Positions 7,795-17,105 are shown, counted from the first letter of the stretch. The stretch: DNA of 64,000 nt from Pseudacidovorax intermedius (GCF_001476815.1 NZ_LDSL01000004.1:1-64000), one strand, 5' to 3'. Notes: generated by a model not told the origin, from the letters alone. Numbers and translations: made by a program.

Positions 7795-9357
7795 GTGTCG
7801 CTCTTCAAATCCGCTTCCACCGTCTCCCTGCTGACCCTGGCCTCGCGCGTCACCGGGCTCGTGCGCGATGTGCTGATGAGTTCGGTGTTCGGCGTCAGCG
7901 CACTGACCGACGCTTTCTACGTCGCCTTCCGCATTCCCAATCTCTTCCGCCGGGTGCTGGGGGAGGGCGCTTTCAGCCAGGCCTTCGTGCCGGTGCTGTC
8001 GGCGACCCGCACCGAGGGGGGCGAGGACAGCGCCCGGCAGCTGATCGACCACGTGGGCACCCTGCTGCTGTGGGCGCTGGTGCTGCTGTGCGTGGCGGGC
8101 GTGGTGGGCGCGCCGCTGATGGTCTGGGCCATGGCCAGCGGGCTGGAGCGCTCGGGCAGCTTCGATGCCGCAGTGGTCATGACGCGCTGGATGTTCCCCT
8201 ACATCGGCTTCATGTCGCTGGTGGCCTTCGCGGGCGGCATCCTCAACACCTGGAAGCGCTTCGCCGTGCCGGCGGCGTCGCCGGTGCTGCTCAACGTGGC
8301 GCTCATCGGCTCGATCGTGCTGGGCGCGCCGCTGTTCCGGCGCTGGGGCATCGAGCCGATCTATGCGCAGTGCGTCGGCGTGATGGTGGGCGGGCTGCTG
8401 CAGCTGGCGATCCAGGTGCCGGCCCTGCGCCGGCTGGGCCTGATGCCGCGGCTGGGCGTGCGCCTCGCGGCGCTGCGCGCGGCCTGGGCCGACCCGGGCA
8501 CGCGCAAGATCCTCGGCCTGATGCTGCCAGCCATGATCGGCGTCAGCGGGGCGCAGCTGTCGCTGCTCATCAACACGCAGATCGCCTCCCACCTGACGGC
8601 CGGCAGCGTCACCTGGATCACCAATGCCGACCGGCTGATGGAATTCCCGAGCGCCATGCTCGGCGTCGCCCTGGGCGTGGTGCTGATGCCCCAGCTTGCC
8701 GCGGCGCGCGCGGCGAAGGACGCGGACCGCTATTCCGCCATGCTGGACTGGGGCCTGCGGCTGATCGTGCTGCTGGCGCTGCCCTGCGCGGCGGCGCTGC
8801 TGGTGTTCCCCGTGCCGCTGGTGGCGGTGCTGTTCCACAACGGCGCCTTCGACGACGCCAGCGTGCTGCGCACGGCCGACGCCCTGGCCGGCTATGGCGT
8901 CGGGCTGGTGGGCATCGTCTCGATCAAGGTGCTGGCGGCGGGCTTCTATGCCCGCCACGACATGCGCACGCCCATGCGCATCAGCCTGGCGGCCCTGGCG
9001 GTGACCCAACTGCTCAACCTGGCCTTCGTGCCGTGGCTGCAGCATGCCGGCCTGACGCTGGCCATCGGGGTGGGCCAGCTGCTCAATGCCCTGGCGCTGT
9101 GGGTCGGGCTGCGGCGCGCCGATGCCTACCAGCTGGCGCCGGGCTGGGGCCGCTTCCTGCTGCAGGTGCTCGCGGGCACGGCCGTGATGACCGCGCTGCT
9201 GTTCTGGGGCGCGCACGGCTTCGACTGGGTGGGCCTGCGCGGCCAGCGGCTGCTGCGCATCGGGCTGCTGGCCGGCTTCGTCGTGGGCGCGGCGCTGCTG
9301 TACTTCGGCGTGCTCGCGGCCTGCGGCGTGCGCCTGCGCAGCTTCATGCGGCGCTGA
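7795..9357 (+). CDS. murJ: Lipid II flippase MurJ
   Basis: A 520-residue polytopic membrane protein of the MVF/MATE-like superfamily with about 14 hydrophobic helices. It flips the peptidoglycan precursor lipid II from the inner to the outer face of the cytoplasmic membrane. Seen: N-terminal LTLASRVTGLVRDVLMSSVFG, with the conserved SRxxGxxRD, and DAFYVAFRIPNLFRRVLGEGAFSQAF, the family hallmark. The GTG at 7795 is chosen because these motifs follow at once. A -10-like TACACT at 7781-7786 sits only 8 nt before the GTG and no Shine-Dalgarno is visible, so the message may be leaderless. Confidence 0.96.
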   Translation: MSLFKSASTVSLLTLASRVTGLVRDVLMSSVFGVSALTDAFYVAFRIPNLFRRVLGEGAFSQAFVPVLSATRTEGGEDSARQLIDHVGTLLLWALVLLCVAGVVGAPLMVWAMASGLERSGSFDAAVVMTRWMFPYIGFMSLVAFAGGILNTWKRFAVPAASPVLLNVALIGSIVLGAPLFRRWGIEPIYAQCVGVMVGGLLQLAIQVPALRRLGLMPRLGVRLAALRAAWADPGTRKILGLMLPAMIGVSGAQLSLLINTQIASHLTAGSVTWITNADRLMEFPSAMLGVALGVVLMPQLAAARAAKDADRYSAMLDWGLRLIVLLALPCAAALLVFPVPLVAVLFHNGAFDDASVLRTADALAGYGVGLVGIVSIKVLAAGFYARHDMRTPMRISLAALAVTQLLNLAFVPWLQHAGLTLAIGVGQLLNALALWVGLRRADAYQLAPGWGRFLLQVLAGTAVMTALLFWGAHGFDWVGLRGQRLLRIGLLAGFVVGAALLYFGVLAACGVRLRSFMRR

Positions 9358-9443
9358 ACACGGCCCGTCGCATCGCCCGGGGCGGCGGTGGGGCTTCCCC
9401 GGGCCGCCTTGACGCTGTCGGCGCGGCCCCGCTACAAAGGCCC

Positions 9444-10295
9444 ATGACCCTGAGCTACGACACGCCCACGCCGCTGGCCTATTTCGCCGCCCTGGTGCAG
9501 AGCGACGAGCATTTCCCGCTGCTGGAGGCCGCCGCGTCCCTCGCCCAGGACGAATATCCCGAGCTCGACGTCCAGCAGGTGCTGGGCGACCTGGACCAGC
9601 TGCTGGCCCGCATCAAGCGCCGCCTGCCCGCCGACGCCGCCCCGCTCGCCCGGCTGCGGGCGCTCAACCAGTTCTTCTTCCACGACCTGAACTTCGGCGG
9701 CAACGTCAACGACTACTACGACCCCGACAACAGCTTCCTGCACGTGGTGCTGCGCACGCGCCGCGGCATTCCCATTTCGCTGGCCGTGCTCTGGATCGAG
9801 CTGGCGCAGGGTTTGAACCTGCATGCGCGGGGCATCAGCTTCCCCGGCCATTTCATGCTGAAGGTGTCGCTGCCCAAGGGGCAGGTGGTGATCGACCCCT
9901 TCACGGGCCGCTCGCTGTCGCGCGAGGAGCTGGCCGAACGGCTGGAGCCCTACAAGCGCAGCAACGGACTGGTGGGCGAATACGACGTGCCGCTGGGCCT
10001 GTACCTGCAACCGGCGCCGCCGCGCGAGATCGTCGCGCGCATGCTTCGCAACCTGAAGGAGATCCACAGCGCGCAGGAGGACTGGGCCCGCCTCATCGCC
10101 GTGGAAGACCGGCTGCTGGTGCTGCTGCCCGAGGCCTGGGCCGAATACCGCGACCGCGGCCTGGCCCATGCCGAGCAGGGCCACACCGCCCAGGCGGTGC
10201 AGGACCTGGAGACCTACCTCGCCCATGCCGAGGACGCGCTGGACGTCGATGCCATCGCTGAACGTGCGGCGGCGCTGCGGCGACAGATCTCCTGA
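9444..10295 (+). CDS. SirB1 family protein (transglutaminase-like plus TPR)
   Basis: A 283-residue cytosolic protein of the SirB1 group. It has an N-terminal transglutaminase-like fold (FFFHDLNFGGNVNDYYDPDNS; GIPISLAVLWIELAQ; FPGHFMLKV, where family members carry an N/H in the papain-like site) and a C-terminal TPR-type helix pair (WAEYRDRGLAHAEQGHTAQAVQDLETYL). E. coli YchA/SirB1 is the reference; its biochemical role is unproven. The ATG at 9444 follows a TACAAA hexamer (9433-9438) closely. It sits 86 nt behind murJ on the same strand. Confidence 0.88.
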   Translation: MTLSYDTPTPLAYFAALVQSDEHFPLLEAAASLAQDEYPELDVQQVLGDLDQLLARIKRRLPADAAPLARLRALNQFFFHDLNFGGNVNDYYDPDNSFLHVVLRTRRGIPISLAVLWIELAQGLNLHARGISFPGHFMLKVSLPKGQVVIDPFTGRSLSREELAERLEPYKRSNGLVGEYDVPLGLYLQPAPPREIVARMLRNLKEIHSAQEDWARLIAVEDRLLVLLPEAWAEYRDRGLAHAEQGHTAQAVQDLETYLAHAEDALDVDAIAERAAALRRQIS

Positions 10296-10296
10296 A

Positions 10297-10426
10297 CCCC
10301 CCATGCCGCTTCGCGGCTCCCCCCCCTCTCTGGCGCCTTCGGCTTGGAGGGGGGCGCACCCCGCGGCCCGGCAAAGCCGGTTCCGCGGGTGCACTGGCGT
10401 GGCCTGCTCCGCGGCCTTCTGAATCG
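10297..10426 (+). repeat. Dispersed intergenic hairpin element, copy B
   Basis: This element starts directly after the sirB1-like stop codon. A left part (CCCATGCCGCTTCGCGGCTC, then CGCCTTCGGCTTGGAGGGG) is followed by the core hairpin (GCACCCCGCGG, CCGGC-AAA-GCCGG, CCGCGGGTGC) and the tail TGGCCTGCTCCGCGGCC. The left part is shared with copy D on the opposite strand. It fills much of the 303-nt gap before the response regulator; the remaining 170 nt show no other feature. Confidence 0.82.
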
Positions 10427-10598
10427 TGCGGTGGCGTTGGGCGTCGTTCGATCGCGGACCCCGTTCTGGGAGAAACAGCAGATAGAGAGATGCCGCTGTT
10501 TGGATCGCCGGCCGGCCGTGCGCCATCCTGCGCCAAGCTGACCAATGGCTGACTCTCCCCTGGTCAGCTTCCCTTCGGCTGGGGTAGCCTTCGCCCCC

Positions 10599-11288
10599 AT
10601 GCGAATCCTGTTGGTGGAAGACGATGCGACGCTGCGCGACGTGATGTTGCGCAGCCTGACCGATGCCGGACATCGGGTCGATGTGGCGGCAAGCATGGAG
10701 GAGGCCGATTACCTGTGGCGCGTGCAGCCCTTCGATGCGGTGCTGCTGGACCTGAACCTGCCCGCCGGCCCGGGGCCGGGCAGCCCGCTGGGCAGCGGGC
10801 TGACCGTGCTGCGCCAGGCGCGCAGCCGCGGCGACCGCACGCCGGTGCTCGTGCTCACGGCCCGCAACCGCACCGACGAGCGCATCGCCGGCCTGGATGC
10901 CGGCGCCGACGACTACCTGGGCAAGCCCTTCGAGCTGCCCGAAGTCGACGCCCGCCTGCGCGCCCTGGTGCGCCGTGCCCAGGGCACCGACGACGTGGCC
11001 ACGGTCGGCCAGCTCCGGCTGGACCGGCGGGCGCGCCGCTTCTTCATCGGCGCCGCGCCGCTCGACCTGCCGGCGCGCGAATTCGAGGTGCTGTGGGAGC
11101 TGATGAGCCCGCCCGGCCATGCGGTGAGCAAGCGGGTGCTGTCCAACAAGCTCTCCAGCTTCGACGATGCCCTGGGCGACAACGCGCTCGAAGCCTTCAT
11201 CTCCCGCCTGCGCAAGAAGCTGCTGGGCAGCGGCGCCGGCATCCGCACCCTGCGCGGCATCGGCTACCTGCTGGAAGGCGAGGCTTGA
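10599..11288 (+). CDS. OmpR/PhoB-family response regulator
   Basis: A 229-residue two-component regulator. The receiver domain (about residues 1-118) shows the acidic pair VEDD, the phospho-acceptor Asp in DAVLLDLNLP and the lysine in DYLGKPFELPEV. An unusual glycine/proline insert (PAGPGPGSPLGSG) follows the Asp. The C-terminal winged-helix domain ends in AFISRLRKKLLGSGAGIRTLRGIGYLL, typical of DNA-binding OmpR proteins. I chose the ATG at 10599 over 10545 because RILLVEDD follows directly. Its stop overlaps the start of a histidine kinase by 4 nt, so the two form a coupled pair. The signal and target genes are unknown. Confidence 0.92.
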   Translation: MRILLVEDDATLRDVMLRSLTDAGHRVDVAASMEEADYLWRVQPFDAVLLDLNLPAGPGPGSPLGSGLTVLRQARSRGDRTPVLVLTARNRTDERIAGLDAGADDYLGKPFELPEVDARLRALVRRAQGTDDVATVGQLRLDRRARRFFIGAAPLDLPAREFEVLWELMSPPGHAVSKRVLSNKLSSFDDALGDNALEAFISRLRKKLLGSGAGIRTLRGIGYLLEGEA

Positions 11289-12748
11289 ACGCGCAGACGG
11301 CGCCGGCGGCCGCCGGGTCGCGCCTCGCCGGCGCCGCGCGTCCGGCCGCCGCACGCGCCCGGCCTTCGCTGCGCGCCCGGGTCCTGCGGCAGGTGATGCT
11401 GCCGCTGGCCCTCACGTGGCTGGCCGGCACGCTGGTGGTGATCGTCATCTCCAACTATTTCGTGCGCCAGGCCTTCGACCGCGCCCTGGTGGACGACGCC
11501 TATGCGATCGCCGCCAACATCCAGCCCATGGGCCGTTCGGATGCGCAGCTGCAGCTCACCGCGCACGAAATGACCACGCTGCTCTTCGACCAGCACGAGA
11601 CGGTCTATTTCGCGGTCCGCCGCCCGGACGGCAGCCTGCTCTCCGGCGACGCCTCGCTGCCCACGCCCTTCCTGGCCGACGGCACCGTCTGGCACCTGGC
11701 GGACGTGCGCTTCGCCGGCAAGCCGCTGCGGGCCGTGGTGCTGCGCCATCCGGCCGGCAACGGCGGCGACTTCATCGTGGTGGTGGCCCAGACCACCGGC
11801 TCGCGCACCGCGCTGCTGCGTCGGCTGGGCCTGTATGCCACGCTGCCGCAGATGCTGCTGCTGGCCATGCTGGCCTGGTGGCTGTGGCGCGGCATCGCGC
11901 GCGAACTGGCACCGCTGGGCGCCCTGCAGCAGGACCTGGGCCGGCGCGACGCCAGCGATCTGTCGCCCGTGGCGGTGCGCGGCGACACGCGCGAGGTCGC
12001 GCAGCTCGGCGATGCGCTCAACGACCTGTTCGTGCGGCTGGACGGCAGCGTGCGCGCCCAGCGCGAATTCGCCGGCAACGTGGCGCACGAGCTGCGCACG
12101 CCGCTGGCCGGCATCCGCGCGCTGGCGCACTACGGCCTGGGCCACACCGACCCGGCGGTGGCCCGCGAGCAGCTGCAACGCATCGCCGACAGCGAGGCGC
12201 GGGCCAGCCACCTGGTCGACCAGTTGCTGGCGCTGGCGCTGGCGGCCGAATCGGACGCCGTGCTCCAGCGCGAGCCGGTGGTGCTGGACCAGCTGGCGCA
12301 CGAGGCCGTGCTGCGCCACCTCACCCGGGCCGACGCCCGTGGCGTCGACCTCGGCGCCCGCGGCCTGGACGAGGCGCAGGAGGCCGGCGGCTTCACCGTC
12401 CCGGGCAGTGTGGCGTTGGTGGAGGGCATCCTCGACAACCTGATCGACAACGCGCTGCGCTATGGCGGCAAGACGGTGACCATCGAACTGGCGAAGGAAG
12501 ACACGGCCGCTGGCCCGGTGCCGGTGCTCTCGGTCGCGGACGACGGGCCCGGCATTGCCGAGGCGCAGCAGCAGGCGCTGATGCACCGCTGGGCCCAGGG
12601 CACCGACGGCCGCAAGCTGGGCGAGGGCTCGGGCCTGGGCCTGTCCATCGTCGCGCGCTACGCCAAGCTCCTGGGGGCCGAACTGCGGCTGTCCGCCGCA
12701 GCGCCCACGGGCGGGTTGCGCGTGAGCGTGCTGTTCGTCAGCCGCTGA
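11285..12748 (+). CDS. Sensor histidine kinase, partner of the upstream OmpR regulator
   Basis: A membrane sensor kinase of about 487 residues. Order: a basic, alanine-rich N-terminus; TM1 (VMLPLALTWLAGTLVVIVIS); a periplasmic sensor of about 130 residues like the 2CSK_N type; TM2 (MLLLAMLAWWLWRG); a HAMP-like linker; HisKA with the phospho-acceptor in NVAHELRTPLAGIRA; and an ATPase domain with N box LIDNALRYG, DDGPGIAE and GEGSGLGLSIV. The TTG at 11285 overlaps the regulator's TGA and is chosen for coupling; an ATG inside TM1 at 11396 would truncate the helix. The stimulus is not apparent. Confidence 0.9.
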   Translation: MNAQTAPAAAGSRLAGAARPAAARARPSLRARVLRQVMLPLALTWLAGTLVVIVISNYFVRQAFDRALVDDAYAIAANIQPMGRSDAQLQLTAHEMTTLLFDQHETVYFAVRRPDGSLLSGDASLPTPFLADGTVWHLADVRFAGKPLRAVVLRHPAGNGGDFIVVVAQTTGSRTALLRRLGLYATLPQMLLLAMLAWWLWRGIARELAPLGALQQDLGRRDASDLSPVAVRGDTREVAQLGDALNDLFVRLDGSVRAQREFAGNVAHELRTPLAGIRALAHYGLGHTDPAVAREQLQRIADSEARASHLVDQLLALALAAESDAVLQREPVVLDQLAHEAVLRHLTRADARGVDLGARGLDEAQEAGGFTVPGSVALVEGILDNLIDNALRYGGKTVTIELAKEDTAAGPVPVLSVADDGPGIAEAQQQALMHRWAQGTDGRKLGEGSGLGLSIVARYAKLLGAELRLSAAAPTGGLRVSVLFVSR

Positions 12749-12848
12749 GGGGGCCGGCCGCCCACGCCGCATCCCCTGCCCATCCACCGCGCCGGCCCAC
12801 GGCATGCATCCTGCGTGTCGGGCGGCCACGGCCCTGTAGTTCGTCGCC

Positions 12849-15194
12849 ATGGATTCCCTGCTCCCGATCGATGCCCTGCGTCAGCAGTGGCGCCTGCTGT
12901 TCCACCATGCCCAGCCGCTGCGGGTGCTGCTGGCGCTCGCCAGCCTGATGGCGGGCGCGCGCCTGGCCGGTCACCAGGAGGCCGTGATCCCGCTCTTCCT
13001 CGGCACCATCGCCAGCGCACTCGCCGAAACCGACGACAGCTGGCGCGGCCGGCTGCGGGCGCTGCTGGTGACACTTGGCTGCTTCAGCGCGGTGGGCGCA
13101 GTGGTGCAGGCGCTGTTCGGCCTGTCGTGGGTGTTCATCGCGGTGTTCTGCCTGGTCGCCTTCGGCCTGACGCTGCTGGGCGCCATCGGCGCGCGCTACA
13201 AGGCCATCGCCTATGGCACGCTGATCCTGGCCATGTATGCCACCATCAGCGCCGAACATGCGGTGGCCGCACACGGCCCGGGGCGCCACTGGCACGAGCC
13301 GGTGCTGCTGGTGGCCGGCGCGGCCTGGTACGGCCTGATCTCGGTGCTGTGGTGCGCCGTCTTTCCCTCGCAGCCGGTGCAGGCGCGGCTGGTGCGGCTC
13401 TTTCGCGAACTTGGCGAATACGTGCGCTACAAGGCCTCGCTGTTCGAGCCGTTGCGCGGCGTCGACGTGGAGCGCAAGCGGCTGGCGCTGGCCGGCCTCA
13501 ATGCGCGCGTGGTGGCGGCGCTCAACGAGGCCAAGGAGGCGATCTTCTCCCGCCTCGGCCCGCGGGCGCCCACCGGCCGGCTGGCGCGCTACCGCGGCCT
13601 CTACCTGATCGCGCAGGACGTGCACGAGCGCGCCAGTTCCTCCCACGAGGACTACAACGCCCTGGCCGACGCCTTCTTCCACAGCGACCTGCTCTACCGC
13701 TGCCGCCGCGTGCTGTGGCTGCAGGGCGAGGCCTGCACCCGGCTGGCCCATTCGGTCGAGCGGCGCGAGCCCTTCGTCATGGACGGCCAGAGCGTGCAGG
13801 CCCTGGCCGAGCTGCGCAGCGCCATCGCCCACGCACGGGCCACCGCGGACGCGGCGGGGCGGGCGCGGCTGCCCGCCATCGAGGCCCTGGCGCGCAACCT
13901 CGCGCTGCTCGACGGCCAGCTGGCCGGCGCCAGCCACACGGCGCATCCCTCCGCGCGGCTGGGCCGCACCGACATGAGCCTGTTCGACCGCTCGGCGCGC
14001 GACTGGCGCGACGCGCTGGCCCGCGTGCGGCGCCAGCTCACCGTGCGCTCGCCGCTGTTCCGGCATGCGGTGCGCCTGTCGGTGGCGCTGGCTGCGGGCT
14101 ATGGCGTGATGCATGCGGTGCAGCTGCCCGAGGGCTACTGGATCATGCTGACGACGATCTTCGTCTGCCAGCCCGGCTACGGCGAGACCATCGCCCGCAT
14201 GGGCCAGCGGGTGGCCGGTACCGCGCTGGGTGTGGTGGCGGGCTGGGCGCTCATCGAGCTCTTTCCGCAGCCGCTGCTGCAGTCGGTGTTCGCGGTGGTG
14301 GCGGGCGTGGTGTTCTTCGCCAACCGCAGCACGCGCTACCTGCTGGCCACGGCGGCCATGACGCTGCTGGTGCTGATGTGCTTCAACCAGATCACCGACA
14401 GCGCGCGGCTGATCCAGCCGCGGCTGATCGACACCGCCATTGGCAGCCTGATCGCCGGCCTGGCCGTGCTGCTGGTGCTGCCGCACTGGCAGGCGCGCCG
14501 CCTGCACGAGATCGCCGCGCAGGCCATGCGCCACCATGCCGCCTACCTGCGTCAGATCGCCAGCCAGTACGACAGCGGTGCCCGCGACGACCTGGCCTAC
14601 CGGCTGGCGCGCCGCAATGCCCACAACAGCGATGCGGCGCTGGCCACCGCCGTGACCGAGATGTTCCGCGAGCCCGGCTTCGCCCGCCGCCGCGCGGGCG
14701 TGGCGGTGCGCTTCGTGATCCAGTCGCACACGCTGCTGAGTTACCTGTCGGCGCTGGGCGCACACCGCGCCGCGTTGCCCGATGGCACCCGCGTGGCGCT
14801 GCTGCGCGACGCGGCGGCGCAGGCGGCCACGGCACTGGAGCAGCTGGCCGCCGCGGTGGAGGCCGGCACGCCCGGCCAGGGCGCCGACGCACCGGCGCGC
14901 CGGCAACTCGCCGCCTGGGCCGGCGATGCCGACGCCCGCGAGGCCGACGAGACGGAGGCCCGGCTGCGCCTGATGCGCACCGAACTGCTGCTGGTGTGGG
15001 TGCAGATCGACGTGCTGCAGCAGCATGCCGTGGACTGGCTGGCGGTGGCGGAGCCGGCGGCAGGGGGCATGGCGGAACGCGCGGACGGAACCGCCTCACC
15101 GGACGGTGCCGTCGGCACGATGGCCCAGCAGGGCCCGGCGCTGGCCGCCGACGCTCAGTCCGGCCGCGCGGGGCTCCCCGGCAAGCCGAACTGA
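12849..15194 (+). CDS. FUSC-family inner-membrane protein (YccS/YhfK type)
   Basis: A 781-residue protein with two blocks of about five to six transmembrane helices (roughly residues 25-170 and 405-540), each followed by a soluble region. This is the YccS architecture of the fusaric acid resistance-like / aromatic acid exporter superfamily. Seen: AVIPLFLGTIASALAETDDSWRGR near the start and the FUSC motif EGYWIMLTTIFVCQPGYGETIARMGQR at about 430. Relatives export aromatic acids or are of unknown role. It lies 100 nt behind the two-component pair, which may control it; that link is inference. The substrate is unknown. Confidence 0.87.
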   Translation: MDSLLPIDALRQQWRLLFHHAQPLRVLLALASLMAGARLAGHQEAVIPLFLGTIASALAETDDSWRGRLRALLVTLGCFSAVGAVVQALFGLSWVFIAVFCLVAFGLTLLGAIGARYKAIAYGTLILAMYATISAEHAVAAHGPGRHWHEPVLLVAGAAWYGLISVLWCAVFPSQPVQARLVRLFRELGEYVRYKASLFEPLRGVDVERKRLALAGLNARVVAALNEAKEAIFSRLGPRAPTGRLARYRGLYLIAQDVHERASSSHEDYNALADAFFHSDLLYRCRRVLWLQGEACTRLAHSVERREPFVMDGQSVQALAELRSAIAHARATADAAGRARLPAIEALARNLALLDGQLAGASHTAHPSARLGRTDMSLFDRSARDWRDALARVRRQLTVRSPLFRHAVRLSVALAAGYGVMHAVQLPEGYWIMLTTIFVCQPGYGETIARMGQRVAGTALGVVAGWALIELFPQPLLQSVFAVVAGVVFFANRSTRYLLATAAMTLLVLMCFNQITDSARLIQPRLIDTAIGSLIAGLAVLLVLPHWQARRLHEIAAQAMRHHAAYLRQIASQYDSGARDDLAYRLARRNAHNSDAALATAVTEMFREPGFARRRAGVAVRFVIQSHTLLSYLSALGAHRAALPDGTRVALLRDAAAQAATALEQLAAAVEAGTPGQGADAPARRQLAAWAGDADAREADETEARLRLMRTELLLVWVQIDVLQQHAVDWLAVAEPAAGGMAERADGTASPDGAVGTMAQQGPALAADAQSGRAGLPGKPN

Positions 15195-16153
15195 TGCCAG
15201 GCCCGGCGCAGCTGGGTGTCGGTGCCGAAGCCCGCGTCCTGCGCCGCCTGCGTCACGCTGGCGCCGGCGCGGATCGCCTGGCGGGCCGTCTCCAGCCGCA
15301 GCCGCCGCAGGTAGGCCAGCGGCGCGGTGCCGGCATGCTGCACGAACAGGCGGGTCAGGTGGCGCGGCGAGGTGTGGGCCAGTTCGGCCATGCGCGGCAC
15401 CGTCCAGTCCGACTGCGGCGCCTCGCTCACCGCGTCCTGCACCCGGTGCACGGCGGCATGCAGGTGGTGGCGGTGGGCCAGGAAGGGCGACAGCTCCGGG
15501 TCGTGCGGCCCGCGGCGCAGCGGCATCACCAGCGTCTGGGCCACCTGCGCCGCCAGGGCCTCGCCGCACAGCGCGCCCAGTCGGTGCAGCACCAGGTCGA
15601 TGCCGGTGGTGACGCCCGCGCTGCTGTAGACCGGGGCGTCGAGCACGAAGACGCGGTTGGTCACGACCTCGCAGGCCGGCTCGGCGGCCTTCAGCTCGTC
15701 CAGGTGATGGTGGTGCGTGGTGGCGCGGCGGCCGGCCAGCAGCCCGGCATGGGCGGCGAGCAGGGCGCCGCCGCAGATGGTCAGCAGCTCCACACGGCCG
15801 GGCGCCAGGCGCTGGCCGCGCAGCCAGTGCAGCAGATCGCGCGCTGCGGGCGTGCCGACGTCGATGCGCCGGCCGGGCAGGCCCACCAGCACCAGCCAGG
15901 TGGGGCGATGGTCCCAGTCCGTCGGCAGCGGCGAGAGCCCGGCCAGTTGGACGCCGACCGAGCTGCGCAGTTGCGGCGCGGCGGCGACGAATTCGATGTC
16001 GAAGCGCCAGGGCCGGCCTGCCGCCTCCAGCAGCCGGTCGGCGATGCGCAGCGCCTCGGCCGGGCCCGCCCAGTCCAGCGCCAGGCTGTCCGGCAGCAGC
16101 GCGAAGACCACGCGGATGGCGGTGGGCGGTGTGCCGCTGTTGCCGGGGCTCAC
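15155..16153 (-). CDS. GlxA family transcriptional regulator (DJ-1/PfpI plus AraC HTH)
   Basis: A 332-residue regulator. The N-terminal DJ-1/PfpI-like domain (about residues 10-180) has the nucleophile-elbow cysteine region LLTICGGALLAAHAGLL and GRRATTHHHHLDEL. The C-terminal AraC domain contains MAELAHTSPRHLTRLFVQHAG and QAAQDAGFGTDTQLRRAWHQFG, the two helix-turn-helix motifs. The GTG at 16153 overlaps the stop of the monooxygenase gene by 4 nt; an in-frame ATG at 16216 lies inside that gene. It is the last gene of a three-gene overlapping operon and shares about 40 nt at its 3' end with the convergent FUSC gene. The regulated signal is unknown. Confidence 0.87.
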   Translation of the reverse strand: MSPGNSGTPPTAIRVVFALLPDSLALDWAGPAEALRIADRLLEAAGRPWRFDIEFVAAAPQLRSSVGVQLAGLSPLPTDWDHRPTWLVLVGLPGRRIDVGTPAARDLLHWLRGQRLAPGRVELLTICGGALLAAHAGLLAGRRATTHHHHLDELKAAEPACEVVTNRVFVLDAPVYSSAGVTTGIDLVLHRLGALCGEALAAQVAQTLVMPLRRGPHDPELSPFLAHRHHLHAAVHRVQDAVSEAPQSDWTVPRMAELAHTSPRHLTRLFVQHAGTAPLAYLRRLRLETARQAIRAGASVTQAAQDAGFGTDTQLRRAWHQFGLPGSPARPD

Positions 16154-16500
16154 CGCGGCGTGCTGCCGTAGGCGCGCTCCACCCGGGCGACGCGCAGCTC
16201 GAAGGCCTCGTACCACCGGGCGCGGCCCTGCTCGCGGGCCGCCGTGTGCTCGGCATGGCGGCGCCAGGCGGCGATCGCCGCCTCGCTGGCCCAGTAGGAC
16301 ACGGTGATGCCGAAGCCGTCGGCGCCACGGGCGCTTTCCACGCCCAGGAAGCCGGGCTGCGCCGCCGCCAGCTCGACCATGCGGTCGGCGGCGGCCGCAT
16401 AGCCGGCATCGTCCTCGCTGCTCCGGCGGGACGAGAAGATCACCGCATAGCAGGGACCGGGCGGCAGGCTGGCGAAGGGGCTGGGCGAGGGCGTGCTCAT
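16150..16500 (-). CDS. Antibiotic biosynthesis monooxygenase (ABM) domain protein
   Basis: A 116-residue protein with the small dimeric ferredoxin-like ABM fold. Seen: YAVIFSSRRSSED, then AAAQPGFLGVESARGADGFGITVSYWASEAAIAAWRRHAEHTAARE, the typical W/H pattern of YgiN/ABM-like proteins. Relatives are cofactor-free monooxygenases or haem/quinone-related proteins; no substrate is evident. It overlaps the upstream isochorismatase by 4 nt (ATGA) and the downstream glxA-type gene by 4 nt (GTGA), so the three are translated as a coupled unit. Confidence 0.85.
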   Translation of the reverse strand: MSTPSPSPFASLPPGPCYAVIFSSRRSSEDDAGYAAAADRMVELAAAQPGFLGVESARGADGFGITVSYWASEAAIAAWRRHAEHTAAREQGRARWYEAFELRVARVERAYGSTPR

Positions 16501-17105
16501 GAGGGACGAAGGCGGAGCGGGTCCGCGATTCTCACGCCGCCTGCGCCCACCGGCAGCGCAGCCAGCACCTGCGCGGCGCTGCGCACGCGGGCGAAGCGGC
16601 CGTCCAGCACGGTGGCCGTGCGGGCGCGGATCTGCGACGCGGTCAGCGGCTGGCCGTCCGGCTGCACCATGTCGAAGGTGAGGGTGGCGTCCAGCGCGTA
16701 GTCCACCTGCCAGCCCAGGTCGCTGGCATGGCGCGTGGTGGTCTCGCAGCATTGCTCGGTGCGGATGCCGGTGACGATCAGCCGCCGGATGCCCTGCTGC
16801 GTCAGCCAGACGTCCAGCCCGGTGCCGACCAGCGCGCTGTGGCGGTGCTTGACGAAGGTGGCATCGGCCGCGAAGTCGGCCAGACCCGTGAAGGGGCGGA
16901 TGTGGCCGCTTTCCTGGGCGAAGGGGTTGCCGGCCTCCTGCGGGCCATCCACGTGGTAGATGCGCACGATGGGCACGCCGGCCTCGCGACAGCCGGCGAT
17001 CAGTGCGTTCTGCGCCGCCAGCCAGGCGGGCACGTCGTCGGCGCGGTAGTAGGGGCGATGGCGGAAGGATTCCTGGGCATCGATCACGATCAGACAGGCG
17101 GTCAA
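16497..17105 (-). CDS. Isochorismatase-family cysteine hydrolase
   Basis: A 202-residue hydrolase of the isochorismatase/nicotinamidase fold. Seen: the catalytic Asp in CLIVIDAQESF, the lysine region FVKHRHSALVGTGLD, and the cysteine in VTGIRTEQCCETTTRHASDLGW, which together form the Asp-Lys-Cys triad. No ATG is available near the conserved start. The TTG at 17105 has a GGAG ribosome-binding site about 8 nt upstream and is chosen. It is the first gene of an overlapping operon with an ABM protein and a GlxA-type regulator. The substrate could be a nicotinamide- or carbamate-like amide. Confidence 0.86.
   Translation of the reverse strand: MTACLIVIDAQESFRHRPYYRADDVPAWLAAQNALIAGCREAGVPIVRIYHVDGPQEAGNPFAQESGHIRPFTGLADFAADATFVKHRHSALVGTGLDVWLTQQGIRRLIVTGIRTEQCCETTTRHASDLGWQVDYALDATLTFDMVQPDGQPLTASQIRARTATVLDGRFARVRSAAQVLAALPVGAGGVRIADPLRLRPS

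Noticed and set aside
9358-9443. Hairpin (CCCGGGGCGG... with CCCCGGGC) behind murJ as a terminator
   Set aside because: There is no T-run after the stem, and the next gene is on the same strand, so termination cannot be argued from sequence.
12815-16171. A very long open frame (1118 codons) on the plus strand across the FUSC gene
   Set aside because: It is out of frame with the FUSC protein, is rich in Arg/Gly/Ala/Pro without family motifs, and runs on through the opposite-strand glxA gene. Long false frames are expected at about 70% GC.
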